The translations under genes and the position numbers were made by a program. 64,000 nt of DNA, from positions 1 through 64,000 of the forward strand of contig DASRIS010000196.1 of the NCBI GenBank assembly GCA_035649895.1. The letters run 5' to 3'. Below the pieces are notes generated by a model, which did no database searches, was not told where the DNA came from, and was given only the letters and a program-made list of their open reading frames with translations. Shown piece after piece: positions 24,294 to 31,566 of the stretch. The DNA is from DASSUC01 sp035649895 (lineage in GTDB: Bacteria > Actinomycetota > Actinomycetes > Mycobacteriales > Micromonosporaceae). How positions within the stretch are numbered: position 1 is the first letter of the stretch; each line of letters starts with the position of its first letter.

Positions 24294-25227
24294 GCGGTGC
24301 TCCGGCCGGCGTTGCGGTGGTGGCGTACTTGCGGGCCCCGTCGACGATGTCCCAGTAGACGATTCGACCCTTGCCGAGATCGGACAGTGAGGTGGCCAGG
24401 CAACGCCAGGTGCGGTTGGGGTGCGCTGCGGCAACAAGAAACGCGACATCAAACCAGGCCGGCACCGACCGGACGGTGCGCAGGGTGGGGTCGACACCAT
24501 GCCAGAGGTCGAGGTAGCCGTTGGCGCGCAGCCATTCGGCGGCTGTAGATGCCGATTCCTGCCTATCGGGCGAGTCCGGCTCAGTGAGGGCACGGATGTG
24601 GGGAGCGATACGGCGTAGGCGAGCCTGCCGACGCGCGTGCTCGGCCTTGGGGGACAGGTCGCGGGTCACCTGTAGGTCTACCCACCATGGTTGTTCGTAG
24701 CGGTGCCAGGTGACCTCAACGATCGAGACGGATACCTGAGGATGGATGCCGCCGCGCGTGAGGTCTCCCACGTCGTAGCCTGGGCCGAGGGCTTCGACGG
24801 TGAAGGTGCCAGGTTGCCGGTACCCGGGTCGGTCCATGCGAAGCAGAGCGGAAAGTTGGTTTGTGAACCGGTTGGTGGGCTCGAGCAGTATGACCGCCCG
24901 TCCGATGGACAGCAGGCTAATGGCGTGGGGCTCAATTTGGTGGATGGGGAAGCTGTTGCCGCCGCGGTAGTAGGCGTGAGTCTCCAGGCCGCCGTCGGAG
25001 CGGACCATCAGCTGATGCGCGCCGGTAGCTTCGGCGAGGGACATGATCGACATACGCAGGACGGAGATATCTGCATCAGGAGTTATGCAGACGCCGTTCA
25101 GAACGGGGTTGTCCAGTAGCCGCAGCAGGCACATAGTTGACCACTTCGGCCAGCGCCGATTGGCGGCTGCGGCGGCTAGCGCGTCGCGGTCGAGGGTATG
25201 CAGTAGCTGGGGTGGTCCATGTGGCAT
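24283..25227 (-). CDS. Unrecognised 314-aa protein of the nucleotide island
   Basis: 314 aa from the ATG at 25227, with GGGAGG four bases upstream. I cannot assign a family. Residues 1-200 form a mixed alpha/beta domain with conserved-looking blocks: LMVRSDGG, AYYRGGNSFPI, AVILLEPTNRFTNQLS, EALGPGYDVGDLTRGGIHPQ. The VRS pattern faintly recalls ATP-grasp domains of PEP-synthase type, but that is speculative. The C-terminal part is helical. It is joined at one end to the cysteine desulfurase (11-base overlap) and lies 16 bases after the HIT gene, so it is the central unknown of the island. Confidence 0.8.
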   Translation of the reverse strand: MPHGPPQLLHTLDRDALAAAAANRRWPKWSTMCLLRLLDNPVLNGVCITPDADISVLRMSIMSLAEATGAHQLMVRSDGGLETHAYYRGGNSFPIHQIEPHAISLLSIGRAVILLEPTNRFTNQLSALLRMDRPGYRQPGTFTVEALGPGYDVGDLTRGGIHPQVSVSIVEVTWHRYEQPWWVDLQVTRDLSPKAEHARRQARLRRIAPHIRALTEPDSPDRQESASTAAEWLRANGYLDLWHGVDPTLRTVRSVPAWFDVAFLVAAAHPNRTWRCLATSLSDLGKGRIVYWDIVDGARKYATTATPAGAPHEP

Positions 25228-25243
25228 ATAACCTCCCACCTGG

Positions 25244-25861
25244 TCAGGCCGCCCGCTGCTCCCAGTTTCTGCGCAGGATGTCCGCGGTGAGGCGCTGGTT
25301 GTGGCCGAACGGGTGGTCTCGCCAGTCGTACCGGTCGGACAGGCCATGCAGCCGTGCGCAGACTCGCCGCACGTACTGCCTGGGGAACCGGCTGCCTGCG
25401 GGCCAGAACAGATGCTTGCCGGGTCGGGGCGACAGGTAGAGGTATGGACCGTCAGCGGCGGCCGGCAGGTCGGCCAGTTCGCGCAGTGCGGTGCCGTTGC
25501 CGCCGGTGGCCAGGTATGCGCGGGTAACCGCCTCTGGGTCAGGAACAGGGATGAGGTGCAGGTGGCAGTGGGCGCAGCAGCCAGCACCGAGCTGGCAGTC
25601 GCGGGAGCCGTGCTCCGCGAGGATCGCCAGCCCGAAGGCCGACTCGATGCGTTGGCGCATCGTCTCAACGATGCTCTCTACCCTCCGCAGCTCGGTCTGC
25701 GGTAGGTCGGCGGCGGCGTCGATGTGGTCGAGTGGCATGAACAAGCAGTAGCCCGGAATGAAGCAGCCAAGGGTAGGCAGAAGGACCCAGCCGGCGTCCT
25801 CGGCGATGATCCGGCCCTCGCCCTCGACGCCGGCGAACTCAGCGCAGAAGGCGCAGTCCAT
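25244..25861 (-). CDS. HIT-family nucleotide hydrolase/transferase
   Basis: 205 aa, ATG at 25861. The catalytic histidine triad is H98-C-H100-L-H102-L-I (CAHCHLHLIP), where the second or third His is the nucleophile in the family. Cys3 and Cys6 at the N-terminus (MDCAFC) could bind zinc, as in many HIT proteins. The C-terminal extension of about 90 residues is longer than in simple HINT proteins (about 110-130 aa in total). HIT enzymes split nucleoside phosphoramidates, dinucleoside polyphosphates or adenylylated products. It lies five bases after the dCTP-deaminase-like gene. Confidence 0.85.
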   Translation of the reverse strand: MDCAFCAEFAGVEGEGRIIAEDAGWVLLPTLGCFIPGYCLFMPLDHIDAAADLPQTELRRVESIVETMRQRIESAFGLAILAEHGSRDCQLGAGCCAHCHLHLIPVPDPEAVTRAYLATGGNGTALRELADLPAAADGPYLYLSPRPGKHLFWPAGSRFPRQYVRRVCARLHGLSDRYDWRDHPFGHNQRLTADILRRNWEQRAA

Positions 25862-25866
25862 TGCGA

Positions 25867-26436
25867 TTACCTCTGGTATCCATGGCTAGGGAACTCGTCG
25901 GTGTAGCGGCTGCCGAGGTGACTTTCGGACCCGTAGTAGGGATGTGCACCGACATGCGCGACAGGGCCTTCCATGTTGAACAGGACCAGCCGGGCCACTG
26001 GCATACCGCGATGGATACGCAGCGCAGCAGGGCCGAGGTTGAGCAGCTCGAGCGTGAGGTAGCCGTCCCAGCCAGGAAGTACCCACGGGCTTGTGACATG
26101 GGTGGCCAGGCCGACTCGGGCCAGGTGCGACAGCGTTCCGATCGCGCCGGCCTGGCTACAGCCGAGCCGTAGCCGGTGGTTGATCCGGCAGAGCGCCATT
26201 CGACGGGGCCGAAGTTCGAAGCTCTCCCACTCGTCGTCTGGCGAATGGTAGAGGCTATTGACGCTGTCCTGGTCAGCTACGTCGACAGTGCTGCCGGAGC
26301 CGGCGTCTACCAATGGCTGGAGGGGTGCGCCCAGCCGTAGCAGCAGCGCATCCCCACGCAGCTCGCCGGGCCAGCCGATCTTGTCCAGTTCTACCAGTTT
26401 CGTGATTTCGCCCGCCGTCAACATCCACTCACCCAT
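25867..26436 (-). CDS. dCTP deaminase/dUTPase-like protein with altered active-site motif
   Basis: 189 aa. The trimeric dCTP deaminase/dUTPase fold shows in THVTSPWVLPGWDGYLTLEL (residues 112-131), with the catalytic-type Glu130, and in ALRIHRGMPVARLVLF. The usual GRSSL motif, whose Arg and Ser contact the substrate, reads TLSHL at 101-105, so the Arg is lost. It may therefore bind a nucleotide without deaminating it, or act on another substrate. dCTP deaminases serve in pyrimidine synthesis and also as phage-defence effectors. It starts an operon with HIT, the 314-aa protein and the desulfurase. Confidence 0.8.
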   Translation of the reverse strand: MGEWMLTAGEITKLVELDKIGWPGELRGDALLLRLGAPLQPLVDAGSGSTVDVADQDSVNSLYHSPDDEWESFELRPRRMALCRINHRLRLGCSQAGAIGTLSHLARVGLATHVTSPWVLPGWDGYLTLELLNLGPAALRIHRGMPVARLVLFNMEGPVAHVGAHPYYGSESHLGSRYTDEFPSHGYQR

Positions 26437-26671
26437 CCCTGGTCCTGCCGCCGGATGAGTACTGATGGTTAGATGTTCCCTGATTCTTATTCGTGCGTCT
26501 AGATGTATCAGTGGGCCAGTAGCTAAGGTCTCAGCGGCAACTGCGACGTGGCGTAGTCCCGGCTAAGCGTCAAGACATTTCACCGATGTGTACAGGCGAG
26601 CGCTCAATCGCGACCTTGACGGGTCGCCCGGAGAACATTGGGTGACGGGCGCTAACCAGGACGGCGCCTGG
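26437..26671 (-). promoter_or_regulatory. AT-richer upstream region of the dCTP-deaminase-like operon
   Basis: The 235 bases between the MazG-like gene and the dCTP-deaminase-like gene have no ORF with coding character. On the minus strand, the TA-rich stretch around 26470-26515 (GAATAAGAAT) could hold a promoter -10 box. No operator repeat stands out. Confidence 0.3.
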
Positions 26672-27037
26672 TCAGCCGCAGAGCAGGCGGTACTGGTCGA
26701 GCCCTTGTGGCTCGTTGGCCGGCGTGCTCTTGGGGGCGTTGCCCCACCACACGATCCGGTCGGCGAACCCACCCCGCGCGGAGAATTTGGCCGTACGCAG
26801 CTGCTCCAGCTGGTCTCGGTCGATACCGAGATCAGCGGCCAGGCTCAGCAGTACCTCCAGAACGTCGGCCAGCTCGGTCGGATCGCCTGAGGTAAGGAAC
26901 TCCCCGACCTCCTCGACGAGCTTTTCCTGTAGCAGGTCCCGGTACTCATCTGCCTCGGCCACACGGAACAGCGGCTCGCTTCCCGTGCTGCGGATGATCT
27001 GGGGAATCTTGTCCCTAACCAGCTTGACCTGGCTCAT
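26672..27037 (-). CDS. MazG-like nucleoside triphosphate pyrophosphohydrolase
   Basis: 121 aa. The all-alpha NTP pyrophosphatase pattern is clear: KLVRDKIPQII at the N-terminus, the metal-binding ExxE in KLVEEVGEF and ExxD in ELADVLEVL, and FSARGGFADRIVW near the end. These enzymes split (d)NTPs to monophosphate and pyrophosphate. Known roles include house-cleaning of damaged nucleotides and lowering of alarmones. It overlaps the upstream small gene by 23 bases and lies 235 bases from the dCTP-deaminase-like gene, in the same direction. Confidence 0.88.
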   Translation of the reverse strand: MSQVKLVRDKIPQIIRSTGSEPLFRVAEADEYRDLLQEKLVEEVGEFLTSGDPTELADVLEVLLSLAADLGIDRDQLEQLRTAKFSARGGFADRIVWWGNAPKSTPANEPQGLDQYRLLCG

Positions 27038-27227
27038 CGAATCCAGCCCTCAGCGCTGTGGCAAATGCTCTGGCGTTGGTGCGAGTGACGGATGTGGACA
27101 CGCGTGGATCGTGCCACTGGATGAGTTTAGACAAGGCCGCGAACGCCTGTTGGCCAGAATCGTACAACAGCGTGATCTTTCGTAATACGTCGACTATCTC
27201 ACTTGCTTTGTCGTGAACGCCCGACAA
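27015..27227 (-). CDS. Small hypothetical protein upstream of the MazG-like gene
   Basis: 70 aa from a TTG at 27227; no ATG or GTG fits. It reads SEIVDVLRKITLLYDSGQQAFAALSKL, amphipathic and helical, then WHDPRVSTSVTRTN. Codon third positions are mixed, as in the rest of the island. The 23-base overlap with the MazG-like start suggests coupling. No family is recognised and the start is weak. Confidence 0.4.
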   Translation of the reverse strand: MSGVHDKASEIVDVLRKITLLYDSGQQAFAALSKLIQWHDPRVSTSVTRTNARAFATALRAGFDEPGQAG

Positions 27228-27300
27228 GACCGCTGTTCTTCCCGCGCCAGGCGGGTGACCCTGGCGGCCGGCCGGGCCGGGGCGGCTGTTTGGCTAGGCC

Positions 27301-29142
27301 TCAGCCCTTGTCGAGGCCGTGCAGCACGAGGGCAAGCCGCCGCGGCGCGCCGTCCACGATGCGTACCGGCACGCCCCAGTCCTGCCGGGAGATGTGGCAG
27401 GCGCTGTGCTCGGTGGCCTCGTCGCAGGTTGCTGCCTGCGCGACGACCTGGAGCACGCCGGTTGCGATGCCGGGTGCGACGATCAGGTCGCGGACCAGCT
27501 CGGTGCCCTCGCCAGCGCCGCTGGCGAGCAGCTCGGGTGGGGACGAGGAGATCTCGAGCCGGATCGGGGGGCCGAACGCGCTGTCCAGCTTCTGCCCTGG
27601 CGGCGGCGTGAACACCACCTCGAGCGTGACCTCGCCGGATGCCAGATCCGTGGGGGGCCGCTCGGTGCGTTGCCGGGCCCCGTCGACCGTGGCGCTGGCC
27701 ATGGCGGATGCGCTGGCCGCGAGCTGGGTGAGCCGGTGCCCCGCGGACTCGACGACCACGATGGCGCCATCGCCGGTGGCCACCACGTCACTCGGCTCCG
27801 CCAGGCCCGCGGCGATCGTCGACACTGTCCCGGCGACCGGGTCGAAGCGGCGGACTGCGCCGTTGTACGTGTCCGCCACGAGCACCGACCCGTCCGGCAG
27901 CGCACACACGCCGAGCGGGTGCTGCAGCAGGGCGCTGGCGGCGGGGCCGTCCACGTGGCCGAAGTCGAACAGCCCCTGCCCTACGGCGGTGTGCAGCCGG
28001 CCGTCCGCGACCCAGCGCAGCGCCGAGGTCTCCGCGTCGGCCAGCCACAGCGTCCCGCCGTCCGGCGACACGGACAACCCGGACGGCTGGGCCAGCCACA
28101 CGTCCGGCAGCTCGCCGTCGCGCAGTGCCTCCACTGTCGTGCCGGCGTACACGCCGGTGGTCCGCTGTACCGGGTCGAACCACCAGAGCTGGTGTATACC
28201 GGCCATGGCCACGATGACCCGGTCGTCGTACCAGGCCACGTCCCAGGGGGAGGACAGGTCGATGGAGCGGGCGTCGTGCGCGTGGTCGTCCACGGTGGAG
28301 CGCCAGGGCCGGCCGGTGCCGGCCACGGTGGTGACCGCGCCGTCGGACAGGCGTACCCCGCGCAGCAGGTGGTTCACGGTGTCGGCGACGACGAGGTCGT
28401 AGCCGGCCAGCTCGGCAACGTGCGTAGGCAGCAGGCACAGCCCCTGCGGCTCGGAGAACGAGGCGGCGGTGGCCGGCCCGTCGGCGCGGCCCCGGCTGCC
28501 CGAACCGATCCGCCGGATCACCGACGCGCCGTCCGCCGCAAGCTCCACAATGGAGTGTCGGGCCGAGTCGGAGACGAGGAAGGTACGCCCCGCGGTGGCG
28601 ACCGCCTTGCCGGGGAAGCGCAGCACCGTTTCGGGTGGTTCGGCCGGCACGTAGGGCCCGCCGCCCCGATGCAGCGTGCCGCTGGCCTCGTGCCGCTGCA
28701 CCAGCTCGTCGATGAGTCGCGCCAGCCCCTCGGCGTGGCCCTCGCCGGCCATGCTCGCCACCAGGTAGCCCTCCGGGTCGACGAGGGCGAGGGTCGGCCA
28801 GGCCTTGGCCGCGTACTGCTGCCAGGTGACCAGCTCCGGGTCGTCGAGCACCGGATGGGCCACGCCATAACGTTCGACCGCGGCGGCGAGGGCCTCCGGG
28901 TCACGCTCATGGGCGAACTTCGGGGAGTGTACGCCGACGACGACGAGCACGTCAGCGTACTTCTCCTCGAGCGGTCGCAGCTCGTCCAGGACGTGCAGGC
29001 AGTTGACGCAACAGAACGTCCAGAAGTCGATCAGCACGATCTTGCCGCGAAGCTCCCGCAGGGAGATGTCCCGGCCACCCGTGTTCAGCCAGCCGCGGCC
29101 GGTCAGCTCGGGGGCGTGTACGCGTACCGTCACGTCCACCAT
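27301..29142 (-). CDS. Thioredoxin-like protein with NHL repeats (NHLRC2-like)
   Basis: 613 aa. Residues 1-150 form a TlpA/thioredoxin domain with the redox motif in FCCVNC (Cys45 and Cys48) and the cis-Pro in AWPTLALVD. Residues 170-480 make an NHL/beta-propeller with repeated blocks (FLVSDSARHSIVEL, YDLVVADTVNHLLRG, LWLADAETSALRW, VLVADTYNGAVRRF). A C-terminal beta domain of about 120 residues has two further cysteines. The layout matches bacterial NHLRC2-like proteins. No signal peptide is seen, so it is probably cytoplasmic. A thiol-disulfide or scaffold role is inferred. Confidence 0.88.
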   Translation of the reverse strand: MVDVTVRVHAPELTGRGWLNTGGRDISLRELRGKIVLIDFWTFCCVNCLHVLDELRPLEEKYADVLVVVGVHSPKFAHERDPEALAAAVERYGVAHPVLDDPELVTWQQYAAKAWPTLALVDPEGYLVASMAGEGHAEGLARLIDELVQRHEASGTLHRGGGPYVPAEPPETVLRFPGKAVATAGRTFLVSDSARHSIVELAADGASVIRRIGSGSRGRADGPATAASFSEPQGLCLLPTHVAELAGYDLVVADTVNHLLRGVRLSDGAVTTVAGTGRPWRSTVDDHAHDARSIDLSSPWDVAWYDDRVIVAMAGIHQLWWFDPVQRTTGVYAGTTVEALRDGELPDVWLAQPSGLSVSPDGGTLWLADAETSALRWVADGRLHTAVGQGLFDFGHVDGPAASALLQHPLGVCALPDGSVLVADTYNGAVRRFDPVAGTVSTIAAGLAEPSDVVATGDGAIVVVESAGHRLTQLAASASAMASATVDGARQRTERPPTDLASGEVTLEVVFTPPPGQKLDSAFGPPIRLEISSSPPELLASGAGEGTELVRDLIVAPGIATGVLQVVAQAATCDEATEHSACHISRQDWGVPVRIVDGAPRRLALVLHGLDKG

Positions 29143-29154
29143 GGTGCCCGACGA

Positions 29155-31101
29155 TCAGCTCGGGACGACACTCGGTACCGCTGTTGGCGCACCGTCGCCC
29201 GCGCCGGCCGGTGCCAGGCACAGCACCTGCGTGCGGCCGTCCTCGGCGAGCTCCAGGTACGGCTGGTTGGCGTCGGGGCAGTCCTTCACCCGGTCGACCT
29301 TGGCGACGATGACAAATGCGCCCGCGTCGGTGCACCGGGCGGGCACTCCCGTACGGCGGCCGGACTCCTTCACGCAGGAGCTCACCGCAAACTCGTCAGA
29401 GTCGCTGCCGAGACTCCTGAGCGCGAGGTACGCGCCAGCGCCGAGCAGCGCCAGCAGTACCACACCGGCGATGGCGAGCAGGGGGCTCCGGCGCCGCTGC
29501 GGCCGGGGGTCGGCCGGTAGCGGGCGGTCCGGCTGGTGGGGTGGCCGGGTACCGAAGTCGGGCTCCATCAGTGAGAAGCCGCCTGGCGTGGCGGGTGGCC
29601 TGGGCGGCTGCCCGCCGGGCAGGCCGCCAGCACGAGCGGTGCCCGCTGGGCCGCCACCATAAGCGACGCTTGCTAGGCCGCCACCGTGAGCGACGCTCGC
29701 CTGGTCCGGCCAGCTCGGCGGCTGCTGGGTGGGGACTGACGCGGTGCCGGCGACTGGTCCGGTATAGCCGCCCGGTCCAGGCCCGGGGCGGCCATCGCCG
29801 GCGCCGGGGGTGGCGCGACCGCCGCCAGGGATGGGTAGCGTGCCCGTCCGGGTTGGTGCCTGCCCGCCGGCGAACGGCTCACGACCGCCGCCGAAGGCGT
29901 CCGGTCCGCCGGCGAAGGCGTCGCGTCCGGCGAAGGCGTCTGGTCCGCCGGCGAGGCCGTTCGGTTCGCTGGCAAAGGCTTCGGGTCTGGCGCTGGAGGC
30001 GTCGCGTCCGGCGAAGGTGTCGCGCCTCCCAGGGAATGTGTTGTGCCCACCGGGGAAGGCCTCTTGTTCCTTTCCGCCTCGCCCACCTGCGGGTGCGCCC
30101 TGCCCGCCGTTGGCGCCGCGCCCGACTGCGAACCCCTCGTAGTCGGGGATGAAGGCGGCTGGCCTCTGGGCCGGCGCTTCCGGCTGCGCGGGCCAGCTCG
30201 GGTCGGGGGACGGGAACACGGCAGGGGAGGGGAACAAGCCAGCACCCGAGCTGCCGGGCTTCCTGGAGGGCAGGGGCGGGACGGCCGTTCCCTCGGCCGG
30301 CATCTGGGATGCGGTCGGCATCTGGGATGCGGCCGGCTCGGGGTAGGCCCTGGTCGGCTCGCCATACTCGGCCGGCTCGCCATACTCGGCCGGCTCGGCA
30401 TAGCGGTCCGTCGGCTCGGCATAGCGGTCGGGTTGGGCATAGTCGACGGACCCGCTGTACTCAGCCGGGGACCCGCCGTACTCGGCTGGTTCGGTGCCGA
30501 CTGGCTGCTCAGACGAGGCTGGCCGGGGCGCGGCGCGACCGTAGACACGTGGAGCGGCCGGTCGCGGTGGTGGGATCTGGCCGGACTGTGACACTGGCGC
30601 AGGGCCGCCCGGCACCGAGGCCGATCCCGTCGCCCGGCCGACGGCAGGCGTACTGGCGGCTGCCGGACTGGCGGTGGGCACGCTGGCGCGGGCGACAGGG
30701 CGGGCCTGGGCCGACGGGGCGGCCCAGGCGTCGTCCGGGCCGGTGCGGTGCGGGCTTTCCCGGTCGTCCGGTTGGGGAGCGGCCCAGCCCGAGGAGGGGG
30801 CCGACTGCGGGAGCAAGGCCGGCTGCGTCGCGGGCGGGTCGGCGTACTGGGGCGGCGGGTCAACGGCCCGCTCGGCGTACCCGGCCCAGGGGTCGGGCTG
30901 GTGGCTGGGGAGAGTGCCGGGAGCGGGGTCTGCCGGCGGGGTGGCCCGCGCGACCGGGACCGATGCGGTGGCCCGTGCGACGGATGCGGTGGCCCGTACT
31001 GTCGGCGGCGGAGGCGGCGCGGGCCGTGCGGCGTCAGGATGGTCCGGATCCCGGACGCCTGCCATGGGGTCGTGGCCACTGTGCTGGCCCTCGAAGGACA
31101 T
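29155..31101 (-). CDS. Proline-rich single-pass membrane protein (LppU/SCO3897-like)
   Basis: 648 aa from the ATG at 31101, with GGAGGT seven bases upstream. About 510 residues are disordered and Pro/Gly/Ala-rich with internal repeats (AEYGEP and DRYAEP units, then GPDAFAG/RDAFAG units). Then come a basic stretch, one membrane helix (SPLLAIAGVVLLALLGAGAY) and a 90-residue extracellular domain with four cysteines (SSCV, ARCT, KDCP, VLCL). The C-terminal domain resembles the LppU-type lipoprotein region. Function unknown; cell-surface or wall-associated. The repeats are prone to expansion. Confidence 0.75.
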   Translation of the reverse strand: MSFEGQHSGHDPMAGVRDPDHPDAARPAPPPPPTVRATASVARATASVPVARATPPADPAPGTLPSHQPDPWAGYAERAVDPPPQYADPPATQPALLPQSAPSSGWAAPQPDDRESPHRTGPDDAWAAPSAQARPVARASVPTASPAAASTPAVGRATGSASVPGGPAPVSQSGQIPPPRPAAPRVYGRAAPRPASSEQPVGTEPAEYGGSPAEYSGSVDYAQPDRYAEPTDRYAEPAEYGEPAEYGEPTRAYPEPAASQMPTASQMPAEGTAVPPLPSRKPGSSGAGLFPSPAVFPSPDPSWPAQPEAPAQRPAAFIPDYEGFAVGRGANGGQGAPAGGRGGKEQEAFPGGHNTFPGRRDTFAGRDASSARPEAFASEPNGLAGGPDAFAGRDAFAGGPDAFGGGREPFAGGQAPTRTGTLPIPGGGRATPGAGDGRPGPGPGGYTGPVAGTASVPTQQPPSWPDQASVAHGGGLASVAYGGGPAGTARAGGLPGGQPPRPPATPGGFSLMEPDFGTRPPHQPDRPLPADPRPQRRRSPLLAIAGVVLLALLGAGAYLALRSLGSDSDEFAVSSCVKESGRRTGVPARCTDAGAFVIVAKVDRVKDCPDANQPYLELAEDGRTQVLCLAPAGAGDGAPTAVPSVVPS

Positions 31102-31233
31102 CCGTGCCACCTCCGTCCGCTAAGGCGTCTCCCGTGTCCCGTCACTGGCGGCGCGGCCTGGCCGGACGAGCGGCGAGGCCCACCGTACCGGTCGCACCGG
31201 CGCCCGCCAATCCCGCTCCCGTCATCCGTAACA

Positions 31234-31268
31234 CAAGACCCGCCCGGGCCACGCCCGGGCGGGTCTTG
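31234..31268. terminator. Strong hairpin terminator
   Basis: Fifteen perfect base pairs: CAAGACCCGCCCGGG at 31234-31248 with its complement at 31254-31268, around a 5-base loop. It lies downstream of the 45-aa gene on the minus strand and separates that gene from the LppU-like gene. Confidence 0.7.
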
Positions 31269-31284
31269 GTGGAGAGGAGGCGGG

Positions 31285-31422
31285 TTACTGGTAACGGTTG
31301 GCGATCGCCATGATCTCGTTGCGCACAGCAAGGGACGGGCTGCTGCGCAGGGCGCGCTCGATCGCGCGGCTGCGGCGCGCGGCGTCCCGGCGGCTACGGA
31401 TGCGGTCTACAAAGGTGCTCAT
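31285..31422 (-). CDS. Small conserved basic protein
   Basis: 45 aa from the ATG at 31422. It reads MSTFVDRIRSRRDAARRSRA, then ERALRSSPSLAVRNEIMAIA, basic and helical. Short proteins of this type are common in actinomycetes and have no known role. The terminator hairpin follows its stop codon by 16 bases, which supports a real transcript. Confidence 0.6.
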   Translation of the reverse strand: MSTFVDRIRSRRDAARRSRAIERALRSSPSLAVRNEIMAIANRYQ

Positions 31423-31528
31423 GTATCTATTGGAGCGCGGCGGCGATGAAACCGCCAACGATACGTCGGTGATCTGTGGCACTTATCGAAGGATCGTAAG
31501 AAGTGAAGCGTGTCACCCGAACATTAGA

Positions 31529-31554
31529 AGGGGTGGGCGCAGCAGCGCCCACCC
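31529..31554 (-). terminator. Terminator of the 2-oxoacid dehydrogenase operon
   Basis: GGGGTGGGCGC at 31529-31539 pairs perfectly with 31544-31554 around a 4-base loop, 12 bases after the E2 stop codon. Confidence 0.65.
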
Positions 31555-31566
31555 CGCTGGCGGAGG

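Noticed and set aside
27319..29520. 733-codon plus-strand ORF opposite the thioredoxin-NHL gene
   Set aside because: Antisense to a protein with clear domains; composition typical of a shadow frame.
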